This document shows positions 25,358 to 33,607 of a stretch of 64,000 nt of DNA, one piece after another. Each line of letters starts with the position of its first letter. Positions within the stretch are counted from its first letter, which is position 1. The translations under genes and the position numbers were made by a program. Under the pieces are notes generated by a model that worked only from the letters and a program-made list of their open reading frames with translations, ran no database searches and was not told the DNA's origin. This DNA is from Streptomyces caniscabiei (lineage in GTDB: Bacteria; Actinomycetota; Actinomycetes; Streptomycetales; Streptomycetaceae): positions 109,044 through 173,043 of the forward strand of contig NZ_JABXWI010000012.1 of assembly GCF_014930365.1 (NCBI RefSeq). The letters are read 5' to 3'.

Positions 25358-26569
25358 ATGGCCGCCGCCCCCTCCGCCGAGCGCACCCCCACCCCCGCCA
25401 CGCGCCCCACCCCCGCCACGAGCCCCACCACCCCGCGGCCGACCACCGCCCCGCGCCCCGCGCCCCCGCACCGCGTGGTCGTGCTCGCGCTCGACGGCCT
25501 GCTCCCCTTCGAGCTCGGTATCCCGCAGCGCATCTTCGGCAGGGCGCGCGACGCGGCGGGGACACCGCTGTACGAGACCGTCACGTGCTCGATCCGGCCG
25601 CCCGGCCCGGTGGCCACGGACGCCGACTTCGAGATCCTCGTCCCGAACGGCCCGGAGGCCCTCGCCACCGCCGACACGGTCGTCGTCCCCGCCTCGTACG
25701 AACTCGGCCCGGTCTACGAAGCCGGCGTCCTCACCCCCGAACTGGCCGCCGCCCTCGCCCACATCCGCCCCGGCACCCGGCTGGTCTCCATCTGCAACGG
25801 CGGCTACGTCCTGGCGGCGGCCGGCTTCCTCGACGGCCGCCCGGCGACCACGCACTGGTCCCTCGCCGAGCACTTCCAGCGGCTCTTCCCGAAGGTCCGG
25901 GTCGACGCGGACGTCCTCTTCATCGACGACGGGGACGTTCTCACCTCGGCGGGCGTCGCGGCCGGCATCGACCTGTGCCTGCATCTCGTACGGCGCGACC
26001 ACGGCACCGGCGTCGCCAACGACGTGGCCCGGCGCACGGTCGTGCCGCCGCACCGGGACGGCGGCCAGGCCCAGTACATCCAGCGGCCGCTGCCCGAGCC
26101 GCAGACCGGGACCACAACCGCCGCCCGCGCGTGGGCCCTGGGGCGGCTCCACGAGCCGATCCAGCTCCGGGACATGGCCGCGCGGGAGTCCATGTCCGTC
26201 CGTACGTTCACCCGCCGCTTCCGCGAGGAGGCCGGTGTCAGCCCGGGCCAGTGGCTCACCCAGCAGCGCGTCGAACGCGCCCGCCACCTTCTGGAATCCA
26301 CCGACCTCACCATCGACCAGGTCGCCCACGACGCGGGCTTCGGCACCGCCCAGTCCATGCGGCAGCACCTTCAGGGGGCGCTGGGGGTGACCCCGACGGC
26401 GTACCGACGGACGTTCCGCGCGGCCCGCACCCCCGGAGCCACGACCGAGACCATCGCCACCAACCACGCCCCCACGGCCACCGGAACCGCTCAGAACGTG
26501 AGCACTGCCCGGGCCACGCGCCCCTCCCCCGCGTCCTCCGCCGCCTTCGCGAAGTCCTCCACCGGATAG
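25358..26569 (+). CDS. AraC-family regulator with DJ-1/PfpI (GlxA-like) sensor domain
   Basis: 403 residues. A Thr/Pro-rich N-terminus (about 1-40) leads into a class-I glutamine-amidotransferase-like domain: VVVLALDGLLPFELGIPQRIFG, and LVSICNGGYVLAAAGFLDGRPATTHW, where the usual nucleophile-elbow Cys is in ICNGGY. The AraC DNA-binding domain spans about 255-345: LHEPIQLRDMAARESMSVRTFTRRFREEAGVSPGQWLTQQRVERARHLLE and IDQVAHDAGFGTAQSMRQHLQ. This is the GlxA group of transcription activators. It is divergent from the MFS gene. Its last 79 bases overlap the convergent alcohol dehydrogenase gene, so its C-terminal tail is antisense to that gene's end. Confidence 0.9.
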   Translation: MAAAPSAERTPTPATRPTPATSPTTPRPTTAPRPAPPHRVVVLALDGLLPFELGIPQRIFGRARDAAGTPLYETVTCSIRPPGPVATDADFEILVPNGPEALATADTVVVPASYELGPVYEAGVLTPELAAALAHIRPGTRLVSICNGGYVLAAAGFLDGRPATTHWSLAEHFQRLFPKVRVDADVLFIDDGDVLTSAGVAAGIDLCLHLVRRDHGTGVANDVARRTVVPPHRDGGQAQYIQRPLPEPQTGTTTAARAWALGRLHEPIQLRDMAARESMSVRTFTRRFREEAGVSPGQWLTQQRVERARHLLESTDLTIDQVAHDAGFGTAQSMRQHLQGALGVTPTAYRRTFRAARTPGATTETIATNHAPTATGTAQNVSTARATRPSPASSAAFAKSSTG

Positions 26570-27540
26570 GTGGCCGTGACCAGCTCGTCGAGGAGCAGGC
26601 GCCCTTCCCGGTACAGGTCGGCGTAGAGGGCGATGTCCCGCTGCGGTCGGGAGGAGCCGTAGCGGCAGCCCAGGATCGACTTGTCCAGGTAGAGGGAGGA
26701 GACGAGGAAGGAGGCCTCGGCGGTCGCGGCCGGCACGCCGAGCAGGATCGCCTGCCCGTGCCGGTCCAGCAGGTCGACGGCCTGGCGGATGAGCTCGACC
26801 CGGCCGACGCACTCGAACGCGTGGTCGGCGCCGGTGGGGAGGATGTCCCGCACCCCTTCCACCGACGTCAGGAAGTGTGTGGCCCCGAACCGCCGCGCCA
26901 CCGCCTCCTTCTCCGGGTTCGCGTCCACGGCCACGATCCGGGTCGCCCCCGCGATCCGCGCGCCCTGCACCACGTTCAGCCCGATCCCACCGGCCCCGAT
27001 GACGACGACACCGTCCCCCCGGTCGACGCGGGCCCGGTTGAGCACCGCCCCCACCCCGGTCAGCACACCGCACCCGATGAGCGCGGCGGAGGTCAGCGGG
27101 ATGTCGTCCGGGATCCGTACGGCCTGCACGGCCTTGACCACCGTCTCCTCCGCGAAGGCGGAGTTCGCGGCGAACTGGAACACCTCCCGCCCGCCCCGCG
27201 AGAACGGCCGTGTGGGGCGCCCGATCGCCCGCCGGCACATGGTCGGCCGCCCCCGGTCGCAGTCGGCGCAGGCCCCGCAGTTGGCGAGGGTGGACAGGGC
27301 GACGTGGTCCCCGGGCCGGACATGCCGGACCCCCGCCCCGACCTCCGCGACGACTCCCGCCCCCTCGTGCCCGAGCACCACGGGAACGGGGAACGGAATC
27401 GTCCCGTCCACCACCGACAGATCGCTGTGGCAGAGCCCGGCGGCCGAGATCGCCACCCGCACCTCACCGGGCCCCGGCCCGCGCACGGCCAGATCGTCGA
27501 CGACCTCGGCCCGCTTCCCGTCGAACACCACTCCGCGCAT
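26491..27540 (-). CDS. Zinc-dependent alcohol dehydrogenase
   Basis: 349 residues. Medium-chain dehydrogenase features: catalytic zinc site GLCHSDLSVVDG and GHEGAGVVAEVGAGV, structural zinc cysteines in LANCGACADCDRGRPTMC, and the NAD-binding VVVIGAGGIGLNVVQGARIAGATRIVAVD. SAALIGCGVLTGVGAVLNRA supplies the third catalytic ligand region. It oxidises an alcohol to the aldehyde or ketone. The start is 20 bases after the acyl-CoA dehydrogenase stop on the same strand, so it is the last gene of the SDR / acyl-CoA dehydrogenase / alcohol dehydrogenase operon. That operon is driven from the triple operator at 29882. Confidence 0.9.
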   Translation of the reverse strand: MRGVVFDGKRAEVVDDLAVRGPGPGEVRVAISAAGLCHSDLSVVDGTIPFPVPVVLGHEGAGVVAEVGAGVRHVRPGDHVALSTLANCGACADCDRGRPTMCRRAIGRPTRPFSRGGREVFQFAANSAFAEETVVKAVQAVRIPDDIPLTSAALIGCGVLTGVGAVLNRARVDRGDGVVVIGAGGIGLNVVQGARIAGATRIVAVDANPEKEAVARRFGATHFLTSVEGVRDILPTGADHAFECVGRVELIRQAVDLLDRHGQAILLGVPAATAEASFLVSSLYLDKSILGCRYGSSRPQRDIALYADLYREGRLLLDELVTATYPVEDFAKAAEDAGEGRVARAVLTF

Positions 27541-27559
27541 GGCCTCACCTCTCGGCGTC

Positions 27560-28714
27560 TCAGCCTCTCGGCTCCCTCGGCAGACCGAGCACCCGCTCGG
27601 CGATGATCGTGCGCTGCACCTCGTCCGAACCGCCGTAGATGGTGTCGGCCCGGCTGAACAGGAACAGGTGCTGGAACGGGTCCAGTGCGTACGGTTCCGC
27701 CGCCGACCACTCCCGTGGTCCTACGGCCGCCCGCGCGCCCCGCACCTCCATCGCCAGCTCCCCGAGCCGCCGGTGCCACCGCCCCCACAGCAGCTTGGCC
27801 ACACTCGGCGCGCCCGGCTCCGCGCCGCCCTCCGCCCCGCCGAGCGTCCGCAGGGCGTTCCACCGCATGGTCCTCAACTCGGCCCACTGCCGTACGAGTC
27901 GGTCGCGTACGACGGCGTCGTCCACCGCCCCGCTGTCGACGGCGGCCCGTACGACGTCCTTCAACTCCTCCTCGAACCCGATCTGCTGGGCGAGCGTCGA
28001 CACCCCGCGTTCGAAGCCGAGCAGCCCCATGGCCACCCGCCAGCCGTTGCCCTCGCCCCCGACGACATGCTCCGCGCGGGCGTGCGCCCCGTCGAAGAAC
28101 ACCTCGTTGAACTCGCTCGTCCCGGTCAGCTGCCGGATGGGCCGCACCTCGATCCGGCCCGGCTGGTCCATCGGCACGAGCAGCAGCGACAGCCCGTGGT
28201 GGCGTTCGGAGCCCGGCTCGGTACGGGCCAGCACGAAGCACCAGTCGGCCTCGTGGGCGAGCGAGGTCCAGATCTTCTGTCCGGTGATCCGGTACGACCC
28301 GTCGTCCGCCCGCTCCGCCCTGGTCCGCACGCCGGCGAGGTCGGACCCGGCGCCGGGCTCGCTGTATCCCTGGCACCAGAGTTCGTCACCGCGCGCGATC
28401 GGCGGCAGGAACCGCCGCTTCTGTTCCTCGCTCCCGAACGCGATCAGCGTCGGCGCGAGCAGCTTCTCTCCGATGTGGCCGGACCGGGCGGGTACGTCGG
28501 CCCGCGCGTACTCCTCGGCCCACACGACTTGTCGGACGAGGGTGGCCGTGCGGTTCCCGTACCCGTCCTCGGCCCAGCCGAGCCCGATCCATCCGGCGGC
28601 GCCGAGCGTCCGCTCCCAGGCGCGCCGGTCCTCTCCCACCCCGGCGTGCGCCCCCAACCACGCCCGCGCCTCCGCCCGGAAGGCCTCGTCCTCATCACCG
28701 AACCCGAAGTCCAT
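27560..28714 (-). CDS. Acyl-CoA dehydrogenase (FadE type, long-subunit form)
   Basis: 384 residues from ATG 28714, preceded by GGAGGCGGC. N-terminal MDFGFGDEDEAFRAEARAWLGAH and the FAD/substrate segment LWCQGYSEPGAGSDLAGVRTRAERADDGSYRITGQKIWTSLAHEADWC are typical of the steroid/branched-acyl FadE group. FEVFFDGAHARAEHVVGGEGNGWRVAMGLLGFERG and the C-terminal YGGSDEVQRTIIAERVLGLPREP follow. The protein resembles the alpha subunit of heterotetrameric side-chain dehydrogenases. No short partner is adjacent, so it may act alone or with a subunit encoded elsewhere in the island. Confidence 0.9.
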   Translation of the reverse strand: MDFGFGDEDEAFRAEARAWLGAHAGVGEDRRAWERTLGAAGWIGLGWAEDGYGNRTATLVRQVVWAEEYARADVPARSGHIGEKLLAPTLIAFGSEEQKRRFLPPIARGDELWCQGYSEPGAGSDLAGVRTRAERADDGSYRITGQKIWTSLAHEADWCFVLARTEPGSERHHGLSLLLVPMDQPGRIEVRPIRQLTGTSEFNEVFFDGAHARAEHVVGGEGNGWRVAMGLLGFERGVSTLAQQIGFEEELKDVVRAAVDSGAVDDAVVRDRLVRQWAELRTMRWNALRTLGGAEGGAEPGAPSVAKLLWGRWHRRLGELAMEVRGARAAVGPREWSAAEPYALDPFQHLFLFSRADTIYGGSDEVQRTIIAERVLGLPREPRG

Positions 28715-28781
28715 GCCGCCTCCAAGATGACCGCCGCGGGTGATATCGGTGCGGTGTCGGGTGCGGGTCCGATGGGGCTTC

Positions 28782-28862
28782 TCGCGCAGTTCCCCGCGCC
28801 CCCAAAGGCAAAATGCACGGGGCGCAGCCCCTGCTTTTTGAGGGGCGCGGGGAACTGCGCGA
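28782..28862. repeat. Inverted pair of the dispersed GGGCGCGGGGAACTGCGCGA element
   Basis: The reverse-complement copy at 28782-28802 and the direct copy at 28842-28862 are perfect complements, 39 bases apart. They can form a very stable hairpin between the SDR and acyl-CoA dehydrogenase genes, which are on the same strand, so it may act as a processing or attenuating stem inside the operon. Confidence 0.85.
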
Positions 28863-28912
28863 CCAGCCCCCACTCACCCGCACCCGACAACGCGCCCCGT
28901 TCGGCAGGGCCC

Positions 28913-29824
28913 TCACGCGTTCGGCCGCCGCCCCGCCGCCGCAGCCGCAGCCATCCCCTCCACCCGCTCCAGCATCGGCATCGGATCCACCCCCACCGCC
29001 CCCGGCAGAAACTCCGCGATCCTCTCCGGCGTCCAGCCCCCTTCGGCGTACGCGGCACGCAACTCCCTCGGCTGCGCCCACACCGCGATCTTCGGCCCGG
29101 CGACCGTGTACACCTGCCCGGTGATCCCCGCCGCCCGGGCCCGCTCGGACAGCAGGTACACCACGAACGCGGCCACCTCCTCCGGCTCACCGATCTCGGT
29201 CAGCTCCATCGGCACCCCCGCCGACATCCGCGTCCGCGCGACCGGCGCCACCGCGTTCGCGGTCACCCCGTACCGGTGCAGGCCGAGCGCCGCGCTCCGC
29301 ACCAGCGAGATGATCCCGCCCTTGGCCGCGCTGTAGTTGGCCTGCGACACGGACCCCTGGTGGTTGCCGCTGGTGAACCCGATCAGCGTCCCGGCCCGTT
29401 GCCTGCGCATGACGGCGGACGCGGCCCGGAACACCGTGAACGTGCCCTTGAGGTGGGTGGCGATCACCGGATCCCACTCGTCCTCGGCCATGTTGAACAG
29501 CATCCGCTCCCGCAGGATGCCGGCGACGCACACGACCCCGTCGATCCGTCCGTACGCCTCGACCGCCGTGTCCACGACCCGCTGGCCACCGGCCATCGTG
29601 GAGATGTCGTCGGCGACGGCGACCGCCTCGCCGCCGGCCCCCTCGATCTCCTTGACGACGGTCTCGGCGACGGAACTGGTGGGTTCGGAGCCGTCGACGG
29701 AGACGCCGTAGTCGTTGACGACGACCCGAGCGCCCTCGGCGGCGGCGCCGAGGGCCACCGCCCGGCCGATCCCCCGCCCCGCTCCGGTGACGGCGACGAC
29801 CTTGCCTGCCAGGAAATTTCCCAC
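28913..29824 (-). CDS. Short-chain dehydrogenase/reductase (multifunctional-enzyme-2-like)
   Basis: 303 residues. SDR Rossmann motif VVAVTGAGRGIGRAVALGAAAEGARVVVNDYG; the long insert after NDYG (SVDGSEPTSSVAETVVKEIEGAGG) is typical of (3R)-hydroxyacyl-CoA dehydrogenases of the HSD17B4/FabG4 kind. DGVVCVAGI corresponds to NNAG, and SQANYSAAKGGI contains the catalytic YxxxK. The last about 60 residues after AGPKIAVWAQPREL form an extension. It oxidises a 3-hydroxyacyl-CoA or a steroid-like alcohol. It is the first gene of the operon transcribed leftward from the triple operator. Confidence 0.85.
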   Translation of the reverse strand: MGNFLAGKVVAVTGAGRGIGRAVALGAAAEGARVVVNDYGVSVDGSEPTSSVAETVVKEIEGAGGEAVAVADDISTMAGGQRVVDTAVEAYGRIDGVVCVAGILRERMLFNMAEDEWDPVIATHLKGTFTVFRAASAVMRRQRAGTLIGFTSGNHQGSVSQANYSAAKGGIISLVRSAALGLHRYGVTANAVAPVARTRMSAGVPMELTEIGEPEEVAAFVVYLLSERARAAGITGQVYTVAGPKIAVWAQPRELRAAYAEGGWTPERIAEFLPGAVGVDPMPMLERVEGMAAAAAAGRRPNA

Positions 29825-29881
29825 CCCGAGCCCTTCCCCTCATCACATCGCTCGGACGAACCGCTGTCCGTGGCCCGCTAT

Positions 29882-29926
29882 CTGATGCACTGTTACCTGA
29901 TGCACCGTCATCTGACGGGTCGTTAG
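29882..29926. promoter_or_regulatory. Three contiguous TetR-regulon operators between divergent operons
   Basis: CTGATGCACTGTTAC (29882-29896), CTGATGCACCGTCAT (29897-29911) and CTGACGGGTCGTTAG (29912-29926) abut without a spacer, each a variant of CTGACG-N3-CGTCAG. They lie 57 bp from the SDR start on the left and 63 bp from the cyclase start on the right, and so can control both. Confidence 0.8.
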
Positions 29927-29989
29927 ATTGCTCGTACGGCGATTCTACGGCCCGCCGGATACGCCACCACAAGCCCTCGGGGAGGCCCG

Positions 29990-30931
29990 ATGTCATCACC
30001 CACGGAGTTCGCCGCGTTCACGGACATCGCCAAGCGCGTGAACAACTGGGGGCGTTGGGGGGCCGACGACGAGATCGGCACCCTCAACCTGATCACCGAC
30101 GAGGTCGTGCGGGAGGCGGCCGCGTCGGTGCGCTCCGGTCGCCGCGTCCCGCTCGCACTGCCCCTGCAACAGGACGGCGTGCAGACGGGGATGATGCCGG
30201 GCCGGGTGAATCCGCTGCACGCGATGGTGCAGATCAACCAGGAGATCTTCGGTCCGGGCACGGTCGCGTGCAGCGACGACGCGGTGACCATGGGGCTCCA
30301 GGCGGCCACGCACTGGGACGCGCTCACCCATGTCTCACACTCGGGCCGGATCTACAACGGCCGCCCCGCGAACACGATCACCCCGCACGGCGGCGCGGCC
30401 TTCGCCGGCATCGACAAGGCGCGGCACATCGTCTCGCGCGGCGTTCTGCTGGACGTTCCACGCGCCCTCGGGCTCGGCGACGACCAGCTGCCCGGCGGCC
30501 ACGCCGTCACCCCCGAAGACCTGGACGCGGCCGAGGAGTTGGCGGGCACCCGGGTCCGCGCGGGCGACATCGTCCTGGTCCGCACCGGACAGATCCGCAC
30601 CTATCTCACCGGGGACAAGCACGCGTACGCGTTCCCGTCGCCGGGGCTGTCGCTGCGTACCCCCGAGTGGTTCCACGCGCGTGACGTGGCGGCCGTCGCC
30701 AATGACACGCTGACGTTCGAGATCTTCCCGCCGGAGGTCGAGGATCTGTGGCTGCCGGTGCACGCGCTCGACCTGGTCGAGATGGGCATGCCGCAGGGGC
30801 AGAACTGGAATCTGGAGGAGTTGTCCACAGCCTGTGGACAAGCGGGGCGGTACGACTTCCTGCTCTCGGCGATGCCGGAGCCGTTCGTCGGAGCGACGGG
30901 CACACCGGTGGCCCCGATCGCCATCCTGTAG
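29990..30931 (+). CDS. Cyclase family protein (kynurenine-formamidase fold)
   Basis: 313 residues, ribosome-binding site GGGGAGG. Features of the PF04199 metal-dependent cyclase family: ATHWDALTHVSHSGRIYNG carries the HxD...H metal-binding residues, and ARHIVSRGVLLDVPRALG, GDIVLVRTG and LPVHALDLVEMGMPQGQNWNLEEL follow. Family members hydrolyse amide, lactone or cyclic bonds. It is divergent from the SDR operon across the triple operator, so it belongs to the regulon. An inverted pair of perfect DnaA boxes lies inside its 3' part. Confidence 0.85.
   Translation: MSSPTEFAAFTDIAKRVNNWGRWGADDEIGTLNLITDEVVREAAASVRSGRRVPLALPLQQDGVQTGMMPGRVNPLHAMVQINQEIFGPGTVACSDDAVTMGLQAATHWDALTHVSHSGRIYNGRPANTITPHGGAAFAGIDKARHIVSRGVLLDVPRALGLGDDQLPGGHAVTPEDLDAAEELAGTRVRAGDIVLVRTGQIRTYLTGDKHAYAFPSPGLSLRTPEWFHARDVAAVANDTLTFEIFPPEVEDLWLPVHALDLVEMGMPQGQNWNLEELSTACGQAGRYDFLLSAMPEPFVGATGTPVAPIAIL
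30821..30841. other. Inverted pair of perfect DnaA boxes inside the cyclase gene
   Basis: TTGTCCACA at 30821-30829 and its reverse complement TGTGGACAA at 30833-30841 are separated by GCC. TTGTCCACA is the preferred Streptomyces DnaA-binding 9-mer. No dnaA, dnaN or other origin gene is near, so this is not oriC. It could be a DnaA titration or regulatory site, or chance. Confidence 0.6.
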
Positions 30932-30946
30932 GGCCGCACCCTCGGA

Positions 30947-31074
30947 GTCGGCCGGCGGCGGAGTCGCCCGGCAGTGGTGTCCGCCGGCGGTGGAGTCGGT
31001 CGGCGGCAGGGTCGCCCGGCAGTGGCGTCGACCGGCAGTGGCGTCGGCCGGCGGTGGAGTCGGCTGGCGGCGCG
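30947..31074. repeat. Eight tandem copies of a 16-bp repeat
   Basis: Units of the form GTCGGCCGGCGGTGGA start at 30947, 30963, 30979, 30995, 31011, 31027, 31043 and 31059, each 16 bp long with a few substitutions alternating between CGGCGG and CGGCAG. The array begins 16 bases after the cyclase stop. The period is not a multiple of three, which argues against a coding function. Confidence 0.9.
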
Positions 31075-31487
31075 CCGTTGCCCGCCCCGAGCACGGCACC
31101 GCGCGCCGCCATCCGGCTTCGGCACGCCCGCCCCGCCCTTGGGCCCTGCGGGGAGCCGGCGCCGAATCACGACCCACGCTCGCCGAGGGCCTCCGTCACC
31201 GAGACCCTCGTCGTCCCCTCGCGGCGAATCGCTGAACACAAGCGTGATCAAACGGACACCAGACGTCAATAGCCGTTCGGGGACGAGGCGGACGAAACCG
31301 GCGTCGCGACGGTGAGCACGGAAGCAAGTCCGGCGCACGACGCGGCCACCACCGGGCAACCGTCGCACGTCGTGCGCTCGCGCGCGGCGTGTGCGACGCG
31401 AAGCCGGGCGCCCGAGTGCGCCTCACGGCCCGGGCCGCGCTCCAGTGCCGCGGCAGGCAACGTTCGCACGGCGGACGAACGTTGCCC
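31075..31487. other. Non-coding stretch between the tandem array and the anti-sigma-type ATPase gene
   Basis: About 410 bases. It holds the 3' flank of the array, a possible Cys-containing minus-strand frame (31266-31469, GTG start, no ribosome-binding site) that I do not accept as a gene, and the hairpin at 31456-31486. I see no other feature. Confidence 0.4.
31456..31486 (-). terminator. Perfect 11-bp hairpin after the RsbW-like ATPase gene
   Basis: GGCAACGTTCG (31456-31466) and CGAACGTTGCC (31476-31486) are perfect complements around a 9-base loop, one base beyond the ATPase stop codon on the minus strand. This is probably the transcription terminator of that gene. Confidence 0.75.
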
Positions 31488-32066
31488 CTAGACCGCCTCG
31501 AACGCCAACCCGTCGCAGGCCAGGCTCTCCCGGGCCACCGCCGCGACACCCGTCACCGCGCTGCACGCCGGATAGACCGTGTGGGTCACCGCGCCGCCGC
31601 CGACCATTCCGCCGCCGGCCCCGGAGGCGCCCGCCCCACTCGCCGCCCCGGAAGCTCCGGGCACCACCCGGTCCAGCTCGCACCAGATCCGCTTGCCGAC
31701 GCCCTCGTGGGTCCAGCCCCAGCGGTCCGCGAGGACGTCGACGAGGGCGAGACCGCGCCCGCCCGTCTCGTCACCGTCGGCACACCGCGGGGCCGGCGGA
31801 CACGCGTTGCCGTCGGCGACCTCCAGGCGGACCTTGCCGATCGCCCCGTCACGACACCCGGACAACTGCAGCCGCAGCACCGCCGGACGGCCGGTGTGCA
31901 CGACCGCGTTGGTGACCAGCTCGGAGACGAGGAGGATCAGCGTCTCGGCGAGCGGCTCGTCGTCCCCTATCCCGGACCCGGAGAGCCGTGCACGGGCCCA
32001 TCTCCGTGCGCGACCCACCTCTGCGGGGTCGGGCCGGATCTCCAGCTGCACTTGAAGCACCTGCAC
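31488..32066 (-). CDS. RsbW-like ATP-binding (HATPase) anti-sigma/serine kinase family protein
   Basis: 192 residues. The GHKL fold is shown by the N-box LVSELVTNAVVHTG, the G1-type box VRLEVADGN and the G2-type box TGGRGLALVDVLADRWGW. The C-terminus from about 140 is a glycine/alanine-rich tail ending VARESLACDGLAFEAV. Streptomyces encode dozens of these proteins; they act as anti-sigma factors or phosphorylate STAS partners. No partner is adjacent, and the nearest STAS protein is at 38555. A strong palindrome lies about 110 bp upstream. Confidence 0.85.
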   Translation of the reverse strand: MQVLQVQLEIRPDPAEVGRARRWARARLSGSGIGDDEPLAETLILLVSELVTNAVVHTGRPAVLRLQLSGCRDGAIGKVRLEVADGNACPPAPRCADGDETGGRGLALVDVLADRWGWTHEGVGKRIWCELDRVVPGASGAASGAGASGAGGGMVGGGAVTHTVYPACSAVTGVAAVARESLACDGLAFEAV

Positions 32067-32580
32067 CGCTCACACCATCCGAACCGGCGGACACATCGCC
32101 GCACGCCCCTCAGGGGCCACGATCGTGGTCATCTGCTGCCTGGCCGACGCCACCGCCGTCGACACCGTCGGCACCGGGATCACGGAACGTGATCCCCTTA
32201 CCGGACAGCATGGTTGACGTACAGTCACCCCAACAAGCGCTTCGGGCATATTCCAGCGCGAAGGAGTACGCGTACGGCATACTGTGCGACGCTCATCGCG
32301 GGGAGTCGAACAGACCGGGGCGTCGAGACTCCGGCCCACTTCACGAGTGCCGGGCACCGCCGGATCCGGGGCCGCCACAGGGGCAACACCGACTCGGCTC
32401 GACCTCGGAACCACTCGCATCCACCAGAAGGTACCGGAGCGGAACTCCGACTCCAGGCCGTGACAAGTCACGCCTAGGACACAACACGGTATCAACGCTC
32501 GGTAATTCCGGTATGCCACGTTCCGCGACATTCGGCCGCGCCACTGCCACGGATTTCCGTCTTCACCCTGGTCAGGGCCC
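32067..32580. other. 514-base intergenic region upstream of the RsbW-like gene
   Basis: Lies between the minus-strand ATPase start and the end of an acyl-CoA dehydrogenase gene. It holds the palindrome at 32176-32196 and TGAC-GTACA-GTCA at 32214-32226. Frames crossing it show no family motifs. It is less GC-rich than its surroundings in places, as expected of a regulatory region. Confidence 0.45.
32176..32196. promoter_or_regulatory. Perfect 9-bp-arm palindrome
   Basis: GGGATCACG and CGTGATCCC flank the spacer GAA with perfect complementarity. It lies 110-130 bp upstream of the RsbW-like gene. It is a likely dimeric repressor operator; the regulator is unknown. Confidence 0.6.
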
Positions 32581-33468
32581 TCAACTCGCCTCGCTCAGCA
32601 GTTCCCGCGCCAACAACTCCTCACTCTCCGTGATCGATCCGCCACGTTCCGCCCGCACCCACGCCCGCTTCAGACACAGGTGTACGTCGGCCTCCCAGGT
32701 GAACCCCGAACCGCCGTGGACCTGAAGGGAGTCGCGGGCACCGCGCACCGCCGCCTCGTCGGCGAGCAGCCGAGCCGCCGCGATGTCCACCGGGTCGACG
32801 GTCACGGCCGCCGCGTACACCGCGACCCGGGCGACCTCCACCCGCACCAGCAGTTCGGCGCAGATGTGCTTGACCGCCTGGAACGCCCCGATCGGCCGCC
32901 CGAACTGCTCCCGCGTCCGGGCGTGTTGCACGGCGGCCTCGCAGGCCCGGACCGCCGTGCCCAACTGCTCGGCTGCGGTGAGCAGTACGAACAGATCATC
33001 GAGACGGGCGGCGGGGTCCGCCCCGGGCACCCGGTGCAACGGCGTCAACGGGTCCACCGACCGCAACGCCACGGCCCCTTCCACGGACCCCACCACCACG
33101 TCCGCTTCGTCCAGCCACTCCACCAACCCCCCGCCCCCGACAGCCGTCACGACGGCCTCCCCCGTCGCCGCCCCCGGCACCCGCCCCGCGGCGAGATGCG
33201 TGGCCACCAGCGGCCCGGGCAACAGCGCCCGCCCCGCCTCCTCGAACACCACCACCGCCTCCGGCACCCCGAGCCCGATCCCGCCCTCCGCCTCGGACAG
33301 ACACAGCGAGAAGAACCCCGCCGCACCCAACTCCCGCCACAGCCCCCGGTCCAGCACGCCGCCCCCGTCGACGGCGGCCCGCAGCTGCTCCGCCCCGAAG
33401 CGCCGCGCCAACACCTCCCGCACACCGGCCCGCAGAGCGACCTGATCCTCACTGAGCAGAAACCGCAT
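32581..33468 (-). CDS. Acyl-CoA dehydrogenase, short subunit (FadE beta-type)
   Basis: 295 residues from ATG 33468 (MRFLLSEDQVALRAGVREVL); ATG 33486 is an alternative. It is shorter than classical acyl-CoA dehydrogenases but keeps FFSLCLSEAEGGIGLG, TREQFGRPIGAFQAVKHICAELLV and LQVHGGSGFTWEADVHLCLKRAWV. Short FadE subunits of this kind pair with a longer neighbour to form alpha2beta2 enzymes in steroid side-chain degradation. The longer gene at 33608 is immediately upstream in the same operon, which fits that model. Confidence 0.85.
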   Translation of the reverse strand: MRFLLSEDQVALRAGVREVLARRFGAEQLRAAVDGGGVLDRGLWRELGAAGFFSLCLSEAEGGIGLGVPEAVVVFEEAGRALLPGPLVATHLAAGRVPGAATGEAVVTAVGGGGLVEWLDEADVVVGSVEGAVALRSVDPLTPLHRVPGADPAARLDDLFVLLTAAEQLGTAVRACEAAVQHARTREQFGRPIGAFQAVKHICAELLVRVEVARVAVYAAAVTVDPVDIAAARLLADEAAVRGARDSLQVHGGSGFTWEADVHLCLKRAWVRAERGGSITESEELLARELLSEAS

Positions 33469-33517
33469 AAGCCACCAGCCCCTCATAGCCCCCGAGCACA
33501 ACGCCGCGGGCCCCAAA

Positions 33518-33538
33518 GGGGCGCGGGGAACTGCGCGA
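33518..33538. repeat. Dispersed GGGCGCGGGGAACTGCGCGA element
   Basis: Single copy located between the two paired acyl-CoA dehydrogenase genes, within the operon. Confidence 0.85.
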
Positions 33539-33607
33539 GCAACCACACGCACCCGAACCCGCCGACGAAACAGTCACCCCCACCCCACTAGGCGCCCCCG
33601 CTCCTCC

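Noticed and set aside
30821..30841. Chromosomal origin of replication
   Set aside because: Only two DnaA boxes, inside a coding gene, without dnaA, dnaN, gyrase genes or an AT-rich region nearby.
30947..31074. CRISPR array
   Set aside because: The 16-bp units are contiguous without spacers, and no cas genes are present in the window.
31266..31469. Cys-containing 67-residue minus-strand frame after the RsbW-like gene
   Set aside because: It starts with GTG, has no ribosome-binding site, shows no family motif and its start lies within the perfect 11-bp terminator hairpin.
32070..32531. Minus-strand gene in the 514-base gap
   Set aside because: The frame spans a palindrome and lacks a ribosome-binding site, coding bias and any family motif.
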